Of a stretch of DNA of 40,713 nucleotides, positions 1 to 8,477 are shown piece by piece. A model generated the notes under the pieces. The model searched no databases. It had not been told where the DNA came from and saw only the letters and a program-made list of their open reading frames with translations. The DNA comes from Segatella cerevisiae (GTDB taxonomy: Bacteria; Bacteroidota; Bacteroidia; Bacteroidales; Bacteroidaceae). The DNA is taken from NCBI RefSeq assembly GCF_024054555.1, contig NZ_JAMXLY010000029.1, positions 1-40,713 on the forward strand. Direction: 5' to 3'. How positions within the stretch are numbered: position 1 is the first letter of the stretch; every line of letters starts with the position of its first letter. The position numbers and the translations under genes were made by a program.

Positions 1-7
1 CGCCAAA

Positions 8-119
<112 letters not shown>

Positions 120-148
120 TTTTAAAATAAAAGAGAAGGACTGAAGAT

Positions 149-190
149 GAGGACCCCGGAGGCAGGAATGCTTCCGGGGCCCTCTTTTTG
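149..190 (+). terminator. rRNA operon terminator
   Basis: A GC-rich hairpin has arms CCCCGGA (154-160) and TCCGGGG (173-179), flanked by a partly paired GAGG/CCTC, and is followed by a run of five T at 184-188. Its position about 30 bases after 5S fits the intrinsic terminator of the rRNA operon. Confidence 0.85.
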
Positions 191-501
191 TGTGACGATG
201 GCTCCCGTCAGGGAGCAAAGGTCTTGACAGGGACAGCCTCAGAGACAAGGACATAAAATGGGGCAGTTCATAACCTTGGACTCATTGGTAAGTAGATTCC
301 AGTCCATAATATTAGAATTCTATATTATATTCTTCTGATAATATATCCTTTGGTGATAATCTTGGAATATGGAAGGTAGTTATTCCTTTTTCGTCTCCTT
401 TGCAGAATAAGAAAAGGTGGTATATGTATTGTAATTTGGAGATAATCGATATAAACAATGTTTTTAGTCGGTGATATGGTAATGCGACTATCGTAAATAT
501 G
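191..501. other. Noncoding gap after rRNA operon
   Basis: I see no convincing gene in these 310 bases. The stretch 300-350 is AT-rich with short inverted repeats. At 250-270 the minus strand reads TGAACTGCCCCATTTTATGT, which resembles a terminal inverted repeat of an IS3-family element, but no transposase accompanies it. The small minus-strand frames here have no recognisable content. Confidence 0.5.
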
Positions 502-948
502 TTATGGTACTAATCCTACAGGTCCGGATTTTTGAACAAAAGTCAATTCCGCAGGCATTTTTACCCATTTACGGTTTCGTGCAATTTTTAAGGTGCTGCC
601 TTTGAGTTGTTTAAGGGTATATGTATGGTCTTTATTGAACGTTAAGGTAGCTGTCAGATCTTCACTACCGTAGTCGTTGGTAATACCTATTTCTGCTGTG
701 TTCGGGGATGTGATCTTTGCAGAGGTGAATAACCATTTCCTACCATCATGGACATCACCGAAGAATCCCGGGAGCTTTCCATAAATTTCTTGATGTGGAA
801 CGGTGATGTCGTTGGCATAGAAATTGATACTGAGGTAAACCTCATATTTGTCATTATACAAGTATCCTTTGAATACTGTACTGTCAGTCTGGGCATAAGT
901 CGTTAAGGCTATACCCATGAATAATAAGCTGAATAATAGTTTTTTCAT
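502..948 (-). CDS. Secreted hypothetical protein (148 aa)
   Basis: The protein starts with a clear signal peptide: Met, two Lys, a hydrophobic core LLFSLLFMGIALTT and an AQ cleavage region near residue 20, so it should reach the periplasm or surface. The mature part is about 128 residues, rich in beta-prone segments, with motifs FKGYLYNDKYEVYL, NDYGSEDLTATLTF and a Lys/Arg-rich NRKWVKMPAEL near the C-terminus. It has no domain I can name; I recall similar short proteins in Bacteroides and Prevotella, so it is probably a conserved lineage-specific family. I chose the ATG at 946-948 because an alternative TTG six codons upstream lies inside the promoter -7 element and gives a worse signal peptide. 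The implied 5' leader is only about 10 bases. It is divergent from the glycogen operon. Confidence 0.75.
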   Translation of the reverse strand: MKKLLFSLLFMGIALTTYAQTDSTVFKGYLYNDKYEVYLSINFYANDITVPHQEIYGKLPGFFGDVHDGRKWLFTSAKITSPNTAEIGITNDYGSEDLTATLTFNKDHTYTLKQLKGSTLKIARNRKWVKMPAELTFVQKSGPVGLVP

Positions 949-963
949 ATATTCTGTTTCTTG

Positions 964-994
964 CAAAGTTATTGATTTTAGTTAATAAATCCAA
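964..994 (-). promoter_or_regulatory. Bacteroidetes-type promoter for secreted protein
   Basis: On the minus strand TAACTTTG (971-964) matches the -7 consensus TAnnTTTG, and TTGG (994-991) supplies the -33 element with 20 bases between TTG and TA. Transcription would begin near 957, just ahead of the ATG at 948. Confidence 0.75.
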
Positions 995-1021
995 TGATTT
1001 TGGAAATATTTGACGATTAAA

Positions 1022-1052
1022 TTGCGATATTACTTTTTTTAGTTTATCTTTG
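1022..1052 (+). promoter_or_regulatory. Bacteroidetes-type promoter of glycogen operon
   Basis: TTG at 1022-1024 and TATCTTTG at 1045-1052 are 20 bases apart, matching the -33/-7 consensus. The predicted start near 1059 leaves about 15 bases before the ATG at 1074. The promoter lies back to back with that of the minus-strand secreted protein, with 27 bases between the two -33 elements, so one regulator could act on both. Confidence 0.8.
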
Positions 1053-1073
1053 TAATGTTTTAGCAAAATCATA

Positions 1074-2741
1074 ATGGAAAAAAACAGACTATTTCCAGAC
1101 TATATTTTTGAGGCGAGTTGGGAAGTATGTAATAAGGTAGGAGGCATTTATGCTGTCCTTTCAACTCGTGCGAAAACGTTGCAAGATGTGATGAAGGATC
1201 ATATCTTTTTTATTGGTCCGGATTTGCAGGATCAGCAGAGTAATCCCTATTTTGAAGAAGACGACTCCTTGTTTCCATCGTGGAAACAATCAGCTTCTCG
1301 TCAAGGGCTCCGAGTGAGAACAGGGCGTTGGCTTGTGCCGGGAAAGCCTATTACTTTCTTGGTGGACTTCCAACCTTATTTCAAGATCAAAAACCAATTG
1401 TATGGTAAATGTTGGGATCTTTTTAGGGTTGATAGTCTGCACGGTTATGGTGATTACGATGAAGCATCTATGTTCTCTTATGCTTCCGGACGAGTTGTAG
1501 AAAGTTTTTATCAGTTTTATTTGAACGAAAAGTACAAGGTCATTTTCCATGGAAATGAGTGGATGACAGGTTTAGGACTGTTGTACATTCATTATAAATT
1601 GCCCTCTGTTGCCACTTTGTTTACCACTCATGCTACGAGTATCGGTCGTAGTATTGCCGGTAACAATAAACCCCTTTACGCTTATTTCTCTAATTATAAT
1701 GGAGATCAGATGGCTGTGGAATTGAATATGCAGAGCAAGCACTCGATAGAGAAACAGACGGCTAAATTTGTAGATTGTTTTACCACTGTGAGTGATATTA
1801 CAGCAAGAGAATGCAAAGAATTACTGGATAAACCGGTAGACGTTGTCCTGCCTAATGGCTTCGAAGACGATTTTGTCCCTCCAGAGCCCCTTTTCACGCA
1901 GAAGCGCGAAATTGCCAGAAAGAAATTACTGTCGGTTGCTAATGCTTTATTGGGCACTTCTTTGGATGATCACACTATCATCCTGTCTACGAGTGGAAGA
2001 TATGAATTTCGAAACAAAGGAATTGACGAATTTATAGAATCCGTGAACAGACTTAAGAAATCCCATGAACTCCATCGACCGATTCTTGCTTTTATATCCG
2101 TTCCAGGATGGGTATCAGAGCCGAGGGCAGATCTTATTGAGCGTCTCAAAAGCCAAAAGAAAACGTATGGTCCTTTGGAGAAACCGTATATCACACACTG
2201 GTTGCATAATATGGATGATGATAGAATCCTAGGGATGATGGACTATTTGAATTTCCATAATATCAGCAATGACCAAGTGAAATTGATCTTTGTACCCTGC
2301 TATTTTGATGGTCATGATGGCATCTTCAATATGACCTATTATGATTTGATCTTAGGAAATGATATGTGTGTGTATCCGTCTTATTATGAACCGTGGGGCT
2401 ATACACCGCTAGAGGCAATAGCATTTAAAGTACCTTCTATAACAACTGATCTGGCAGGTTTTGGGCTGTGGGTCAATAAAGAACTGGGGAGAGCGGGTAC
2501 GATTGAAGATGGCGTGCAAGTTGTCCATCGCACAGATTTCAATTATTTTGATGTGGCTGATACCATCATGAATACCATCATCAAGTTTTCCAAGATGACT
2601 GATTCTCAGGTGAATGCTTGTCGTACGAAAGCAGGAGAACTTTCGAGAAGAGCTTTGTGGAGCCGTTTCTTTACCTATTATAGGAAAGCTTATGATTTCG
2701 CACTCCAAAAAGCCGAAGATAGAAAAGAAAAGAAAAATTGA
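1074..2741 (+). CDS. Glycogen synthase, GT3 (eukaryote-like) family
   Basis: It transfers glucose from a nucleotide sugar (UDP-glucose in characterised GT3 enzymes) onto growing glycogen in the cytoplasm. Residues 12-24 (FEASWEVCNKVGG) correspond to the nucleotide-sugar loop of animal and yeast glycogen synthases, with Lys21 in the KVGG motif. Residues 437-447 (YYEPWGYTPLE) hold the two conserved Glu of the GT3 C-terminal domain, followed by PSITTDLAGFG as in yeast Gsy. The length, 555 residues, is shorter than the eukaryotic forms (about 700), as usual for Bacteroides-type homologues that lack the phosphorylated C-terminal tail. It is first in an operon with the phosphorylase 33 bases downstream. 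No ADP-glucose pyrophosphorylase or branching enzyme gene is in the window. Family assignment is firm; the donor sugar is inferred. Confidence 0.93.
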   Translation: MEKNRLFPDYIFEASWEVCNKVGGIYAVLSTRAKTLQDVMKDHIFFIGPDLQDQQSNPYFEEDDSLFPSWKQSASRQGLRVRTGRWLVPGKPITFLVDFQPYFKIKNQLYGKCWDLFRVDSLHGYGDYDEASMFSYASGRVVESFYQFYLNEKYKVIFHGNEWMTGLGLLYIHYKLPSVATLFTTHATSIGRSIAGNNKPLYAYFSNYNGDQMAVELNMQSKHSIEKQTAKFVDCFTTVSDITARECKELLDKPVDVVLPNGFEDDFVPPEPLFTQKREIARKKLLSVANALLGTSLDDHTIILSTSGRYEFRNKGIDEFIESVNRLKKSHELHRPILAFISVPGWVSEPRADLIERLKSQKKTYGPLEKPYITHWLHNMDDDRILGMMDYLNFHNISNDQVKLIFVPCYFDGHDGIFNMTYYDLILGNDMCVYPSYYEPWGYTPLEAIAFKVPSITTDLAGFGLWVNKELGRAGTIEDGVQVVHRTDFNYFDVADTIMNTIIKFSKMTDSQVNACRTKAGELSRRALWSRFFTYYRKAYDFALQKAEDRKEKKN

Positions 2742-2774
2742 ACGATAGAGAATTGACGATTAAATTTCAAGCGT

Positions 2775-5339
2775 ATGAAAATTAAAGCAGATTATTCTAA
2801 TGCTCCTCAATGGAAAGATATGACCATCAAGTCACGTCTGCCGGAACAGTTGAGATGTTTAGATGAACTTGCACATAATATGTGGTGGTCATGGAACTAT
2901 GAAGCCCGTAATTTGTTCAAGAGTTTGGATGGACAACTTTTCGAGGAAGTAGGGCATAACCCGGTGGTCTTGTTGGAGCGGTTGAGCTGTGACCGGAAGA
3001 TGGCTGTCGTTAAGGACAAAGCGATGATGTCTCGAGTGAAGGACGTCTATACGAAGTTCCGTGACTATATGAATGTCAAACCCGATAAAAGTCGCCCTTC
3101 CATAGCTTATTTCAGCATGGAATATGGACTTGACCAGACATTGAAGATCTATTCTGGCGGACTGGGCATGCTTGCCGGAGATTACCTGAAAGAGGCTTCC
3201 GATAGCAATGTAGACCTTGTCGGCGTCGGATTCCTCTATCGTTTCGGATATTTCAAGCAGTCCTTGAATATGGACGGACAGCAGATCGCAAAATACGATG
3301 CTCAGGATTTTAATTCTCTGCCTATAGAACGCGTCTTGGACAAGGATGGTAATCCTGTCGTGGTGGATGTTCCTTATGTCAACTATCAGGTGCATGCTTA
3401 TGTCTGGCGCGTGAATGTAGGGCGTATCAAACTCTATCTGTTGGATACTGACAATGATATGAATTCACAGTTCGATCGTCCGATTACCTATAATTTGTAT
3501 GGCGGCGATTGGGAAAATCGCCTGAAACAGGAAATTCTTCTAGGTATGGGAGGTATTCTGATGCTCAAGAAACTGGGTATTCACAAGACAATCTTCCATT
3601 GTAATGAAGGGCATGCAGCTCTCTGTAATCTGCAACGCTTGCTGGACTACGTCGGCTCAGGTTTGAGTTTCAATCAGGCTTTGGAGTTGGTCCGTGCCTC
3701 TTCTCTCTACACTGTTCATACACCGGTCCCTGCAGGGCATGATTATTTCGATGAAGGACTATTTGGAAAATATATGGGCGGTTATCCTGCCCGTTTAGGA
3801 ATCTCCTGGGATGAATTGATCGGAATGGGTCGTCAGAACCCCGATGACCATAATGAGAGATTCTGCATGTCCATATTTGCATGCAATACCTGTCAGGAAG
3901 TGAATGGTGTGAGCAAATTGCATGGCTGGACCTCCCAGAAAATGTTTGCTCCGATCTGGAAAGGCTATTATCCTGAAGAGAATCATGTAGGATATGTGAC
4001 CAATGGCGTGCATTTCCCGACGTGGTGTGCTTCCGAATGGCGGAAACTCTATGATGCTTATTTCGATCCTTCTTTCATGGAAGACCAAAGCAATGAGGAA
4101 CTCTGGCATGCAATTTATCACGTTGATGACGCGGAAATTTGGCAGACACGTATGGCCCTGAAGAAGAAACTGGTAGATTATATCCGTGAGAAATTCACTC
4201 AGACCTGGTTGAAGAATCAGGGTGATCCTGCCCGTGTCGTCTCTTTGTTGGAATGTATCAATCCCAATGCGCTGATGATCGGTTTCTGCAGACGCTTTGC
4301 CACTTATAAACGTGCGAATCTTCTTTTCACAGACCTCGACCGTTTGTCGAAGATCGTGAATGATCCCAAGCGACCGGTCTTGTTCTTCTTCTCGGGGAAG
4401 GCACATCCTGCTGATGGTGCAGGGCAAGGCTTAATCAAGATGATCTTCGATATCAGCCAGCGTCCTGAATTTTTGGGAAAGATTATCTTCCTCGAAGATT
4501 ATGATATGCAACTGGCACGTCGTCTGGTATCCGGGTGTGACATCTGGATGAATACGCCTACCCGGCCTTTGGAAGCTTCCGGTACATCTGGTGAAAAAGC
4601 CGAGATGAACGGAGTTGTCAATTTGTCTGTCTTAGACGGATGGTGGGTAGAAGGCTATCGTAAAGGTGCCGGCTGGGCACTTCCTCAGAAACGGACCTAT
4701 CAGAATCAGGCTTATCAGGATAAACTGGATGCCGCTACGATCTATAATCTCCTCGAAAATGAAATCGTACCCCTTTATTACGATAAAGGAAAGGACGGAT
4801 ACAGTCATCAGTGGGTGAAGGTCATCAAAAATTCTATTGCGACTATTGCCCCTCATTATACGATGAAACGCCAGTTGGATGATTATTACGACAAGTTTTA
4901 TATCAAGGAAGCTACGCGTTTCAAGAAATTATCTGCCAATGACAACCGCCTGGCGAAGGAGATTGCACAATGGAAGGAAGAGGTCGCCCAGCGTTGGGAT
5001 GCGATTAAGGTCGTCTCCAAAGACACGACAGTACTTGATGACGGAGGAGAGACAGGAGTCAAATACAAGATCCAGTATACGATTGACGAACAAGGATTGA
5101 ATGATGCCATAGGACTGGAACTGGTCATTTTGAAACCAGTCAATTCGGATGACGACCGTCAGGTCTATAAAGTTTATCCTTTTAAATTGGCAGGTCATGA
5201 TGGGAACAACTATGTTTATGAGACTGTCTTCGAACCAGAGGTGTCCGGGACATTCCGCAGTTGTGTCCGGATGTATCCCAAGAATCCTAATCTGCCTCAT
5301 CGGCAGGACTTCTGCTATGTGAAATGGTTAAATGAATAA
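2775..5339 (+). CDS. glgP: Alpha-glucan phosphorylase (GT35)
   Basis: It releases glucose-1-phosphate from glycogen or maltodextrin using phosphate and pyridoxal phosphate. Residues 10-50 form the N-terminal DUF3417-type helical region ([19 protein letters not shown]). The phosphorylase core follows, with [17 protein letters not shown] near 125 and the cofactor-binding segment [12 protein letters not shown], in which Lys608 should carry PLP. GWWVEGY follows it, as in the short TIGR02094 phosphorylases rather than in MalP/GlgP of E. coli. At 854 residues it has the usual length of this subgroup. It is the second gene of the glycogen operon, so synthesis and breakdown enzymes share one transcript, implying control by allostery or substrate rather than by separate promoters. 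A terminator follows at 5392-5424. Confidence 0.95.
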   Translation: MKIKADYSNAPQWKDMTIKSRLPEQLRCLDELAHNMWWSWNYEARNLFKSLDGQLFEEVGHNPVVLLERLSCDRKMAVVKDKAMMSRVKDVYTKFRDYMNVKPDKSRPSIAYFSMEYGLDQTLKIYSGGLGMLAGDYLKEASDSNVDLVGVGFLYRFGYFKQSLNMDGQQIAKYDAQDFNSLPIERVLDKDGNPVVVDVPYVNYQVHAYVWRVNVGRIKLYLLDTDNDMNSQFDRPITYNLYGGDWENRLKQEILLGMGGILMLKKLGIHKTIFHCNEGHAALCNLQRLLDYVGSGLSFNQALELVRASSLYTVHTPVPAGHDYFDEGLFGKYMGGYPARLGISWDELIGMGRQNPDDHNERFCMSIFACNTCQEVNGVSKLHGWTSQKMFAPIWKGYYPEENHVGYVTNGVHFPTWCASEWRKLYDAYFDPSFMEDQSNEELWHAIYHVDDAEIWQTRMALKKKLVDYIREKFTQTWLKNQGDPARVVSLLECINPNALMIGFCRRFATYKRANLLFTDLDRLSKIVNDPKRPVLFFFSGKAHPADGAGQGLIKMIFDISQRPEFLGKIIFLEDYDMQLARRLVSGCDIWMNTPTRPLEASGTSGEKAEMNGVVNLSVLDGWWVEGYRKGAGWALPQKRTYQNQAYQDKLDAATIYNLLENEIVPLYYDKGKDGYSHQWVKVIKNSIATIAPHYTMKRQLDDYYDKFYIKEATRFKKLSANDNRLAKEIAQWKEEVAQRWDAIKVVSKDTTVLDDGGETGVKYKIQYTIDEQGLNDAIGLELVILKPVNSDDDRQVYKVYPFKLAGHDGNNYVYETVFEPEVSGTFRSCVRMYPKNPNLPHRQDFCYVKWLNE

Positions 5340-5391
5340 TAATAAGAGAGATTGATAGGGCATCAGGCTTTCTGCCGGTGCCGAATAGGGA

Positions 5392-5424
5392 AGGGGACCA
5401 GCATCATGCTGATCTCCTTTTTTA
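5392..5424 (+). terminator. Terminator of glycogen operon
   Basis: The core hairpin CAGCA-TCA-TGCTG is extended by GGGA/TCTCC pairing with a mismatch, and a run of six T follows at about 5417-5423. It lies 55 bases after the glgP stop. Confidence 0.7.
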
Positions 5425-5511
5425 TGGGTCGTCCGTTAAAGTTCCCGTTCATCAGTCCACTTTTGGAAAACACCATATTGTACTGTTTTGTGAACGGTCT
5501 TTCTGGCAGGC

Positions 5512-5551
5512 AATAAAAAATCGGGAAAGGTAACAAGTACCTCCCCCGATT
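5512..5551 (-). terminator. Terminator of prs
   Basis: Read on the minus strand, AATCGGG (5551-5545) pairs with CCCGATT (5525-5519), with an inner AGGTA/TACCT stem, and the hairpin runs into six T. It lies just past the prs stop codon at 5574 and is therefore the intrinsic terminator for that gene. Confidence 0.85.
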
Positions 5552-5573
5552 GAAAGTTATTTTGATCAATAAT

Positions 5574-6512
5574 TCAGACTAAATATTGTGATGAAATGCT
5601 CTCATTGGCTTCTACGCGACGGATGGTTTCAGCAAACATAGCTGCAACAGAAATCTGTTTAACTTTAGCACATCTGTTGGAATAAGGAATAGAATCAGTG
5701 AATACGATTTCTTCCAAGGCAGAGTTTTGGACTCTTTCCGAGGCCGGACCACTCATGACGCAATGAGAGGCACAAGCCCTTACACTCTTGGCACCGGCCT
5801 GTTTCATAATGTCTGCAGCCTTAGTGATCGTGCCGGCAGTATCTACCATATCGTCAATGATCACGACATTCTTGCCTTTGACATCACCGATGATCTGCAT
5901 GCTCCCGACAACATTGGCGCGGGCGCGGGTCTTGTTGCAGAGAACCAGTGGGCATCCCAGGTACTTGGCATACGTGTTTGCGCGTTTTGAACCGCCGACA
6001 TCAGGAGAGGCGATGACCAGATCCTTGATATGCAAAGACTGAACATAAGGCAGCAGGACAGCGGAAGCGTAGAGATGGTCTACTGGGACATTGAAGAATC
6101 CCTGAATCTGGTCAGCATGAAGATCCATCGTAATCAAGCGGTCGATACCGGCTACACTGAGGAGATCAGCCACCAGTTTTGCACCGATGCTCACTCTGGG
6201 TTTGTCTTTCCTATCTTGTCTGGCCCAGCCGAAATAGGGGATTACGGCAATGATGTGCCTGGCAGAAGCGCGTTTGGCAGCGTCGATCATCAAGAGCAAC
6301 TCCATGAGATTGTCCGAATTGGGGAATGTGCTTTGCACCAGAAATAGATCACGGCCGCGAATGGATTCTTCATAGGAAACGGCAAACTCACCGTCTGAAA
6401 ATCTTGTAACTTGCAATTTCCCTAGAGGAACTCCAAGACTTGCACAGATTTTTTCTGCTAAATACCTTGTGTTTGTACCAGAAAATACCAAAAAAGAGTT
6501 TTTTTCGCTCAT
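5574..6512 (-). CDS. prs: Ribose-phosphate pyrophosphokinase (PRPP synthase)
   Basis: It makes 5-phosphoribosyl-1-pyrophosphate from ribose-5-phosphate and ATP for nucleotide, histidine and NAD synthesis. The start MSEKNSFLVFSG gives 312 residues, the family's standard length; the frame stays open 25 codons further upstream, but that extension has no homology-like content. Visible motifs are FSDGEFAVSYEESIRGRD (substrate loop), IPYFGWARQDRK (ATP site), ITMDLHADQIQGFF (divalent metal site) and VVIIDDMVDTAGTITKA (PRPP loop). It is monocistronic, with its own terminator, and its 5' end faces nspC. I could not find a consensus promoter upstream. Confidence 0.97.
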   Translation of the reverse strand: MSEKNSFLVFSGTNTRYLAEKICASLGVPLGKLQVTRFSDGEFAVSYEESIRGRDLFLVQSTFPNSDNLMELLLMIDAAKRASARHIIAVIPYFGWARQDRKDKPRVSIGAKLVADLLSVAGIDRLITMDLHADQIQGFFNVPVDHLYASAVLLPYVQSLHIKDLVIASPDVGGSKRANTYAKYLGCPLVLCNKTRARANVVGSMQIIGDVKGKNVVIIDDMVDTAGTITKAADIMKQAGAKSVRACASHCVMSGPASERVQNSALEEIVFTDSIPYSNRCAKVKQISVAAMFAETIRRVEANESISSQYLV

Positions 6513-6733
6513 TACTATAAGTTTATGTTTGAAATATTTGGTTGATATATCCGACTTTCCAGTTATTGATATCTGCTTGTCTTGCAATTTCTCTTATGTG
6601 GTAAGGGAATCTGGGATGAGCTTGGCGCAGAACGGGACCTTGACCGATGTCAGATTGGTCGTAGGGATCCTCAATTCCATTGCAAAAGTAAGTATTTTCT
6701 ATCAAAAAGCGCAAAATATCCGGAATAAAAAAC

Positions 6734-6741
6734 TAACTTTG
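6734..6741 (+). promoter_or_regulatory. Promoter -7 element of nspC
   Basis: TAACTTTG matches TAnnTTTG and lies 25 bases before the ATG at 6766. The -33 region is not a clear TTG, so the call rests on the -7 element. Confidence 0.5.
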
Positions 6742-6765
6742 TCGAAAAATAGAGATTTGATAATA

Positions 6766-7938
6766 ATGAAGGTGAATTCTACAACTTTCCAGGAGATTCA
6801 CGAACCGATGTATATCTTGGAAGAAGATCTCCTGAGACGAAATCTACAAGTGATCCATTCGATAGCGGAATCAGCTGATGTCGAGATCATCTTGGCTTTG
6901 AAAGCTTATTCGTTATGGAAGACGTTTCCCCTGATCAGCGAGTATGTGTCTGCCACTACGGCAAGTTCCTTGAATGAAGCTCGCCTTGGCTATGAAGAGT
7001 TTGGCAGTCCGGTCCACACTTACACTCCGGCGTATACCGATGACATGATAGAACAGGTTGCACGCTATTCCAGTCATTTGGTCTTCAATTCCTGGTCGCA
7101 GTATACCCGTTATCATGAGCGTGCGCTTCATGCTAATCCTAAACTCAGTATGGGCATCCGCGTCAATCCGGAGTATTCTGAAATTAAGACTGCCCTATAT
7201 AATCCTTGTGCACCCGGATCAAGGTTCGGCATCATTTCTGCCCAGTTGCCTGATCGTCTGCCTGAAGATATTGAAGGTTTTCATATCCATTGCCATTGTG
7301 AGAATGGGGCAGACGTCTTTCAGCGAACCCTCAAGCATATTGAAGAAAAGTTCAGCAATTGGTTTCCACAGTTGAAATGGATCAATTTCGGTGGCGGTCA
7401 TTTGATGACCCACAAGAAATATGATACCGGTCTGTTGTGTCGTATCCTTCAAGGTTTCCATCAGCGCTATCCAAACTTGAACGTGATCTTGGAACCGGGA
7501 AGTGCCTTTGGCTGGCATACCGGACCATTGGTAGCCCAAGTTGTGGATATTGTGGAAAACGGAGGTATTCGGACCGCTATTCTCAATGTCAGTTTTACCT
7601 GTCATATGCCGGATTGCTTGGAAATGCCTTACAAACCAGACGTGCGCGGAGCAGAGAAGTTGACATTGGCGAAGGCGAAAGCGCCTGAGGAGTCACATAT
7701 CTATCGGTTGGGAGGAAACTCCTGTCTGAGTGGCGATTTCATGGGAAGTTGGAAGTTCAAACACGAACTTCAGATCGGTGAAAACATCATCTTCGAAGAC
7801 ATGCTCCACTATACCACAGTCAAGACAAATATGTTCAATGGGGTGCCCCATCCGGCCATCGCTTTCCTACATTCAGACGGCAATCTGGAAATACTCCGGA
7901 GGTTTGGTTATGAGGACTATAAGACGCGTATGGATTGA
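6766..7938 (+). CDS. nspC: Carboxynorspermidine/carboxyspermidine decarboxylase
   Basis: This PLP enzyme removes the carboxyl group from carboxy(nor)spermidine, the last step of the alternative spermidine pathway common in gut Bacteroidetes. The fold is the alanine-racemase-type TIM barrel. Lys46 in LALKAYSLWK is the expected PLP lysine. HIHCHCENG at 173-181 and the WINFGGGHLMT glycine-rich phosphate loop follow, then LEPGSAFGW and GGNSCLSGDFMG with the catalytic Cys region. The length is 390 residues, normal for NspC. The frame stays open back to 6469 across the prs start, but the ATG at 6766 follows a promoter element and matches the family's N-terminus (FQEIHEPMYILEEDLL). The partner dehydrogenase is not in the window. 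Confidence 0.93.
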   Translation: MKVNSTTFQEIHEPMYILEEDLLRRNLQVIHSIAESADVEIILALKAYSLWKTFPLISEYVSATTASSLNEARLGYEEFGSPVHTYTPAYTDDMIEQVARYSSHLVFNSWSQYTRYHERALHANPKLSMGIRVNPEYSEIKTALYNPCAPGSRFGIISAQLPDRLPEDIEGFHIHCHCENGADVFQRTLKHIEEKFSNWFPQLKWINFGGGHLMTHKKYDTGLLCRILQGFHQRYPNLNVILEPGSAFGWHTGPLVAQVVDIVENGGIRTAILNVSFTCHMPDCLEMPYKPDVRGAEKLTLAKAKAPEESHIYRLGGNSCLSGDFMGSWKFKHELQIGENIIFEDMLHYTTVKTNMFNGVPHPAIAFLHSDGNLEILRRFGYEDYKTRMD

Positions 7939-7987
7939 TTTTAAACCTTGGGACGCAATGAACTTTTCTAAAAAAATAGACTAAAAA

Positions 7988-8019
7988 TTTGTCAGGTTTA
8001 AAAAAAACCGTTACCTTTG
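7988..8019 (+). promoter_or_regulatory. Promoter of the Gly-Leu-Leu-Gly tRNA cluster
   Basis: TTTG at 7988-7991 and TACCTTTG at 8012-8019 are separated by 20 bases, a full match to the Bacteroidetes consensus. The first tRNA starts about 38 bases downstream. Confidence 0.85.
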
Positions 8020-8056
8020 CAATCGCATTTGGAGAAATGCCCCTGTAAAGGGATAG

Positions 8057-8129
8057 GCGGCAATAGCTCAGTTGGTAGAGCGCGACCTTGCCAAGGTCGA
8101 GGTCGCGGGTCCGAGTCCCGTTTGCCGCT
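8057..8129 (+). tRNA. tRNA-Gly (anticodon GCC), copy 1
   Basis: Acceptor arm GCGGCAA (8057-8063) pairs with TTGCCGC (8122-8128). The anticodon stem CGACC/GGTCG encloses loop TTGCCAA with anticodon GCC, and the T-arm is GCGGG/CCCGT with loop TCCGAGT. The CCA tail is not encoded. It is identical over 73 bases to the copy at 8375-8447. Confidence 0.97.
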
Positions 8130-8163
8130 CAACATTCTGAATAGATGAAAGGTCAAAACCTAA

Positions 8164-8245
8164 GCCCAGGTGGCGGAATTGGTAGACGCGCACGTTTCAG
8201 GTGCGTGTGTTTCACGACGTGCAGGTTCGAGTCCTGTTCTGGGCA
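8164..8245 (+). tRNA. tRNA-Leu (anticodon CAG)
   Basis: Acceptor GCCCAGG (8164-8170) pairs with TCTGGGC (8238-8244). The D-arm GCGGAATTGGTAGACGC is typical of class II tRNA-Leu. The anticodon loop TTCAGGT gives CAG, and a long variable arm follows. CCA is not encoded. Confidence 0.95.
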
Positions 8246-8274
8246 CTCTTTTATTCAGAATGATTTTATATGTT

Positions 8275-8358
8275 GGAGAGGTGGCGGAATTGGTAGACGC
8301 GCTACTTTGAGGGGGTAGTGAAAATTATTTCGTGGGAGTTCGAGTCTCCTCCTCTTCA
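8275..8358 (+). tRNA. tRNA-Leu (anticodon GAG)
   Basis: Acceptor GGAGAGG (8275-8281) pairs with CCTCTTC (8351-8357). It has the same class II D-arm as its neighbour. The anticodon stem CTACT/GGTAG encloses loop TTGAGGG with anticodon GAG, and the variable arm is long. CCA is not encoded. Confidence 0.95.
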
Positions 8359-8374
8359 CTATTTTTTTGCTGTC

Positions 8375-8447
8375 GCGGCAATAGCTCAGTTGGTAGAGCG
8401 CGACCTTGCCAAGGTCGAGGTCGCGGGTCCGAGTCCCGTTTGCCGCT
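8375..8447 (+). tRNA. tRNA-Gly (anticodon GCC), copy 2
   Basis: An exact repeat of the tRNA-Gly at 8057-8129. It ends 30 bases before the ATG of the following protein gene, with no terminator hairpin between, so the tRNA cluster and the ssb operon may be one primary transcript. Confidence 0.97.
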
Positions 8448-8477
8448 CTTTTTTGGTTGAGGGAAACATACAATTTC

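Noticed and set aside
5363..5569. Minus-strand frame of 68 codons between glgP and prs
   Set aside because: It spans both terminator hairpins and has no homology-like content.
6469..6765. N-terminal extension of 99 codons to nspC
   Set aside because: It runs across the divergent prs start and the promoter; the family N-terminus begins at 6766.
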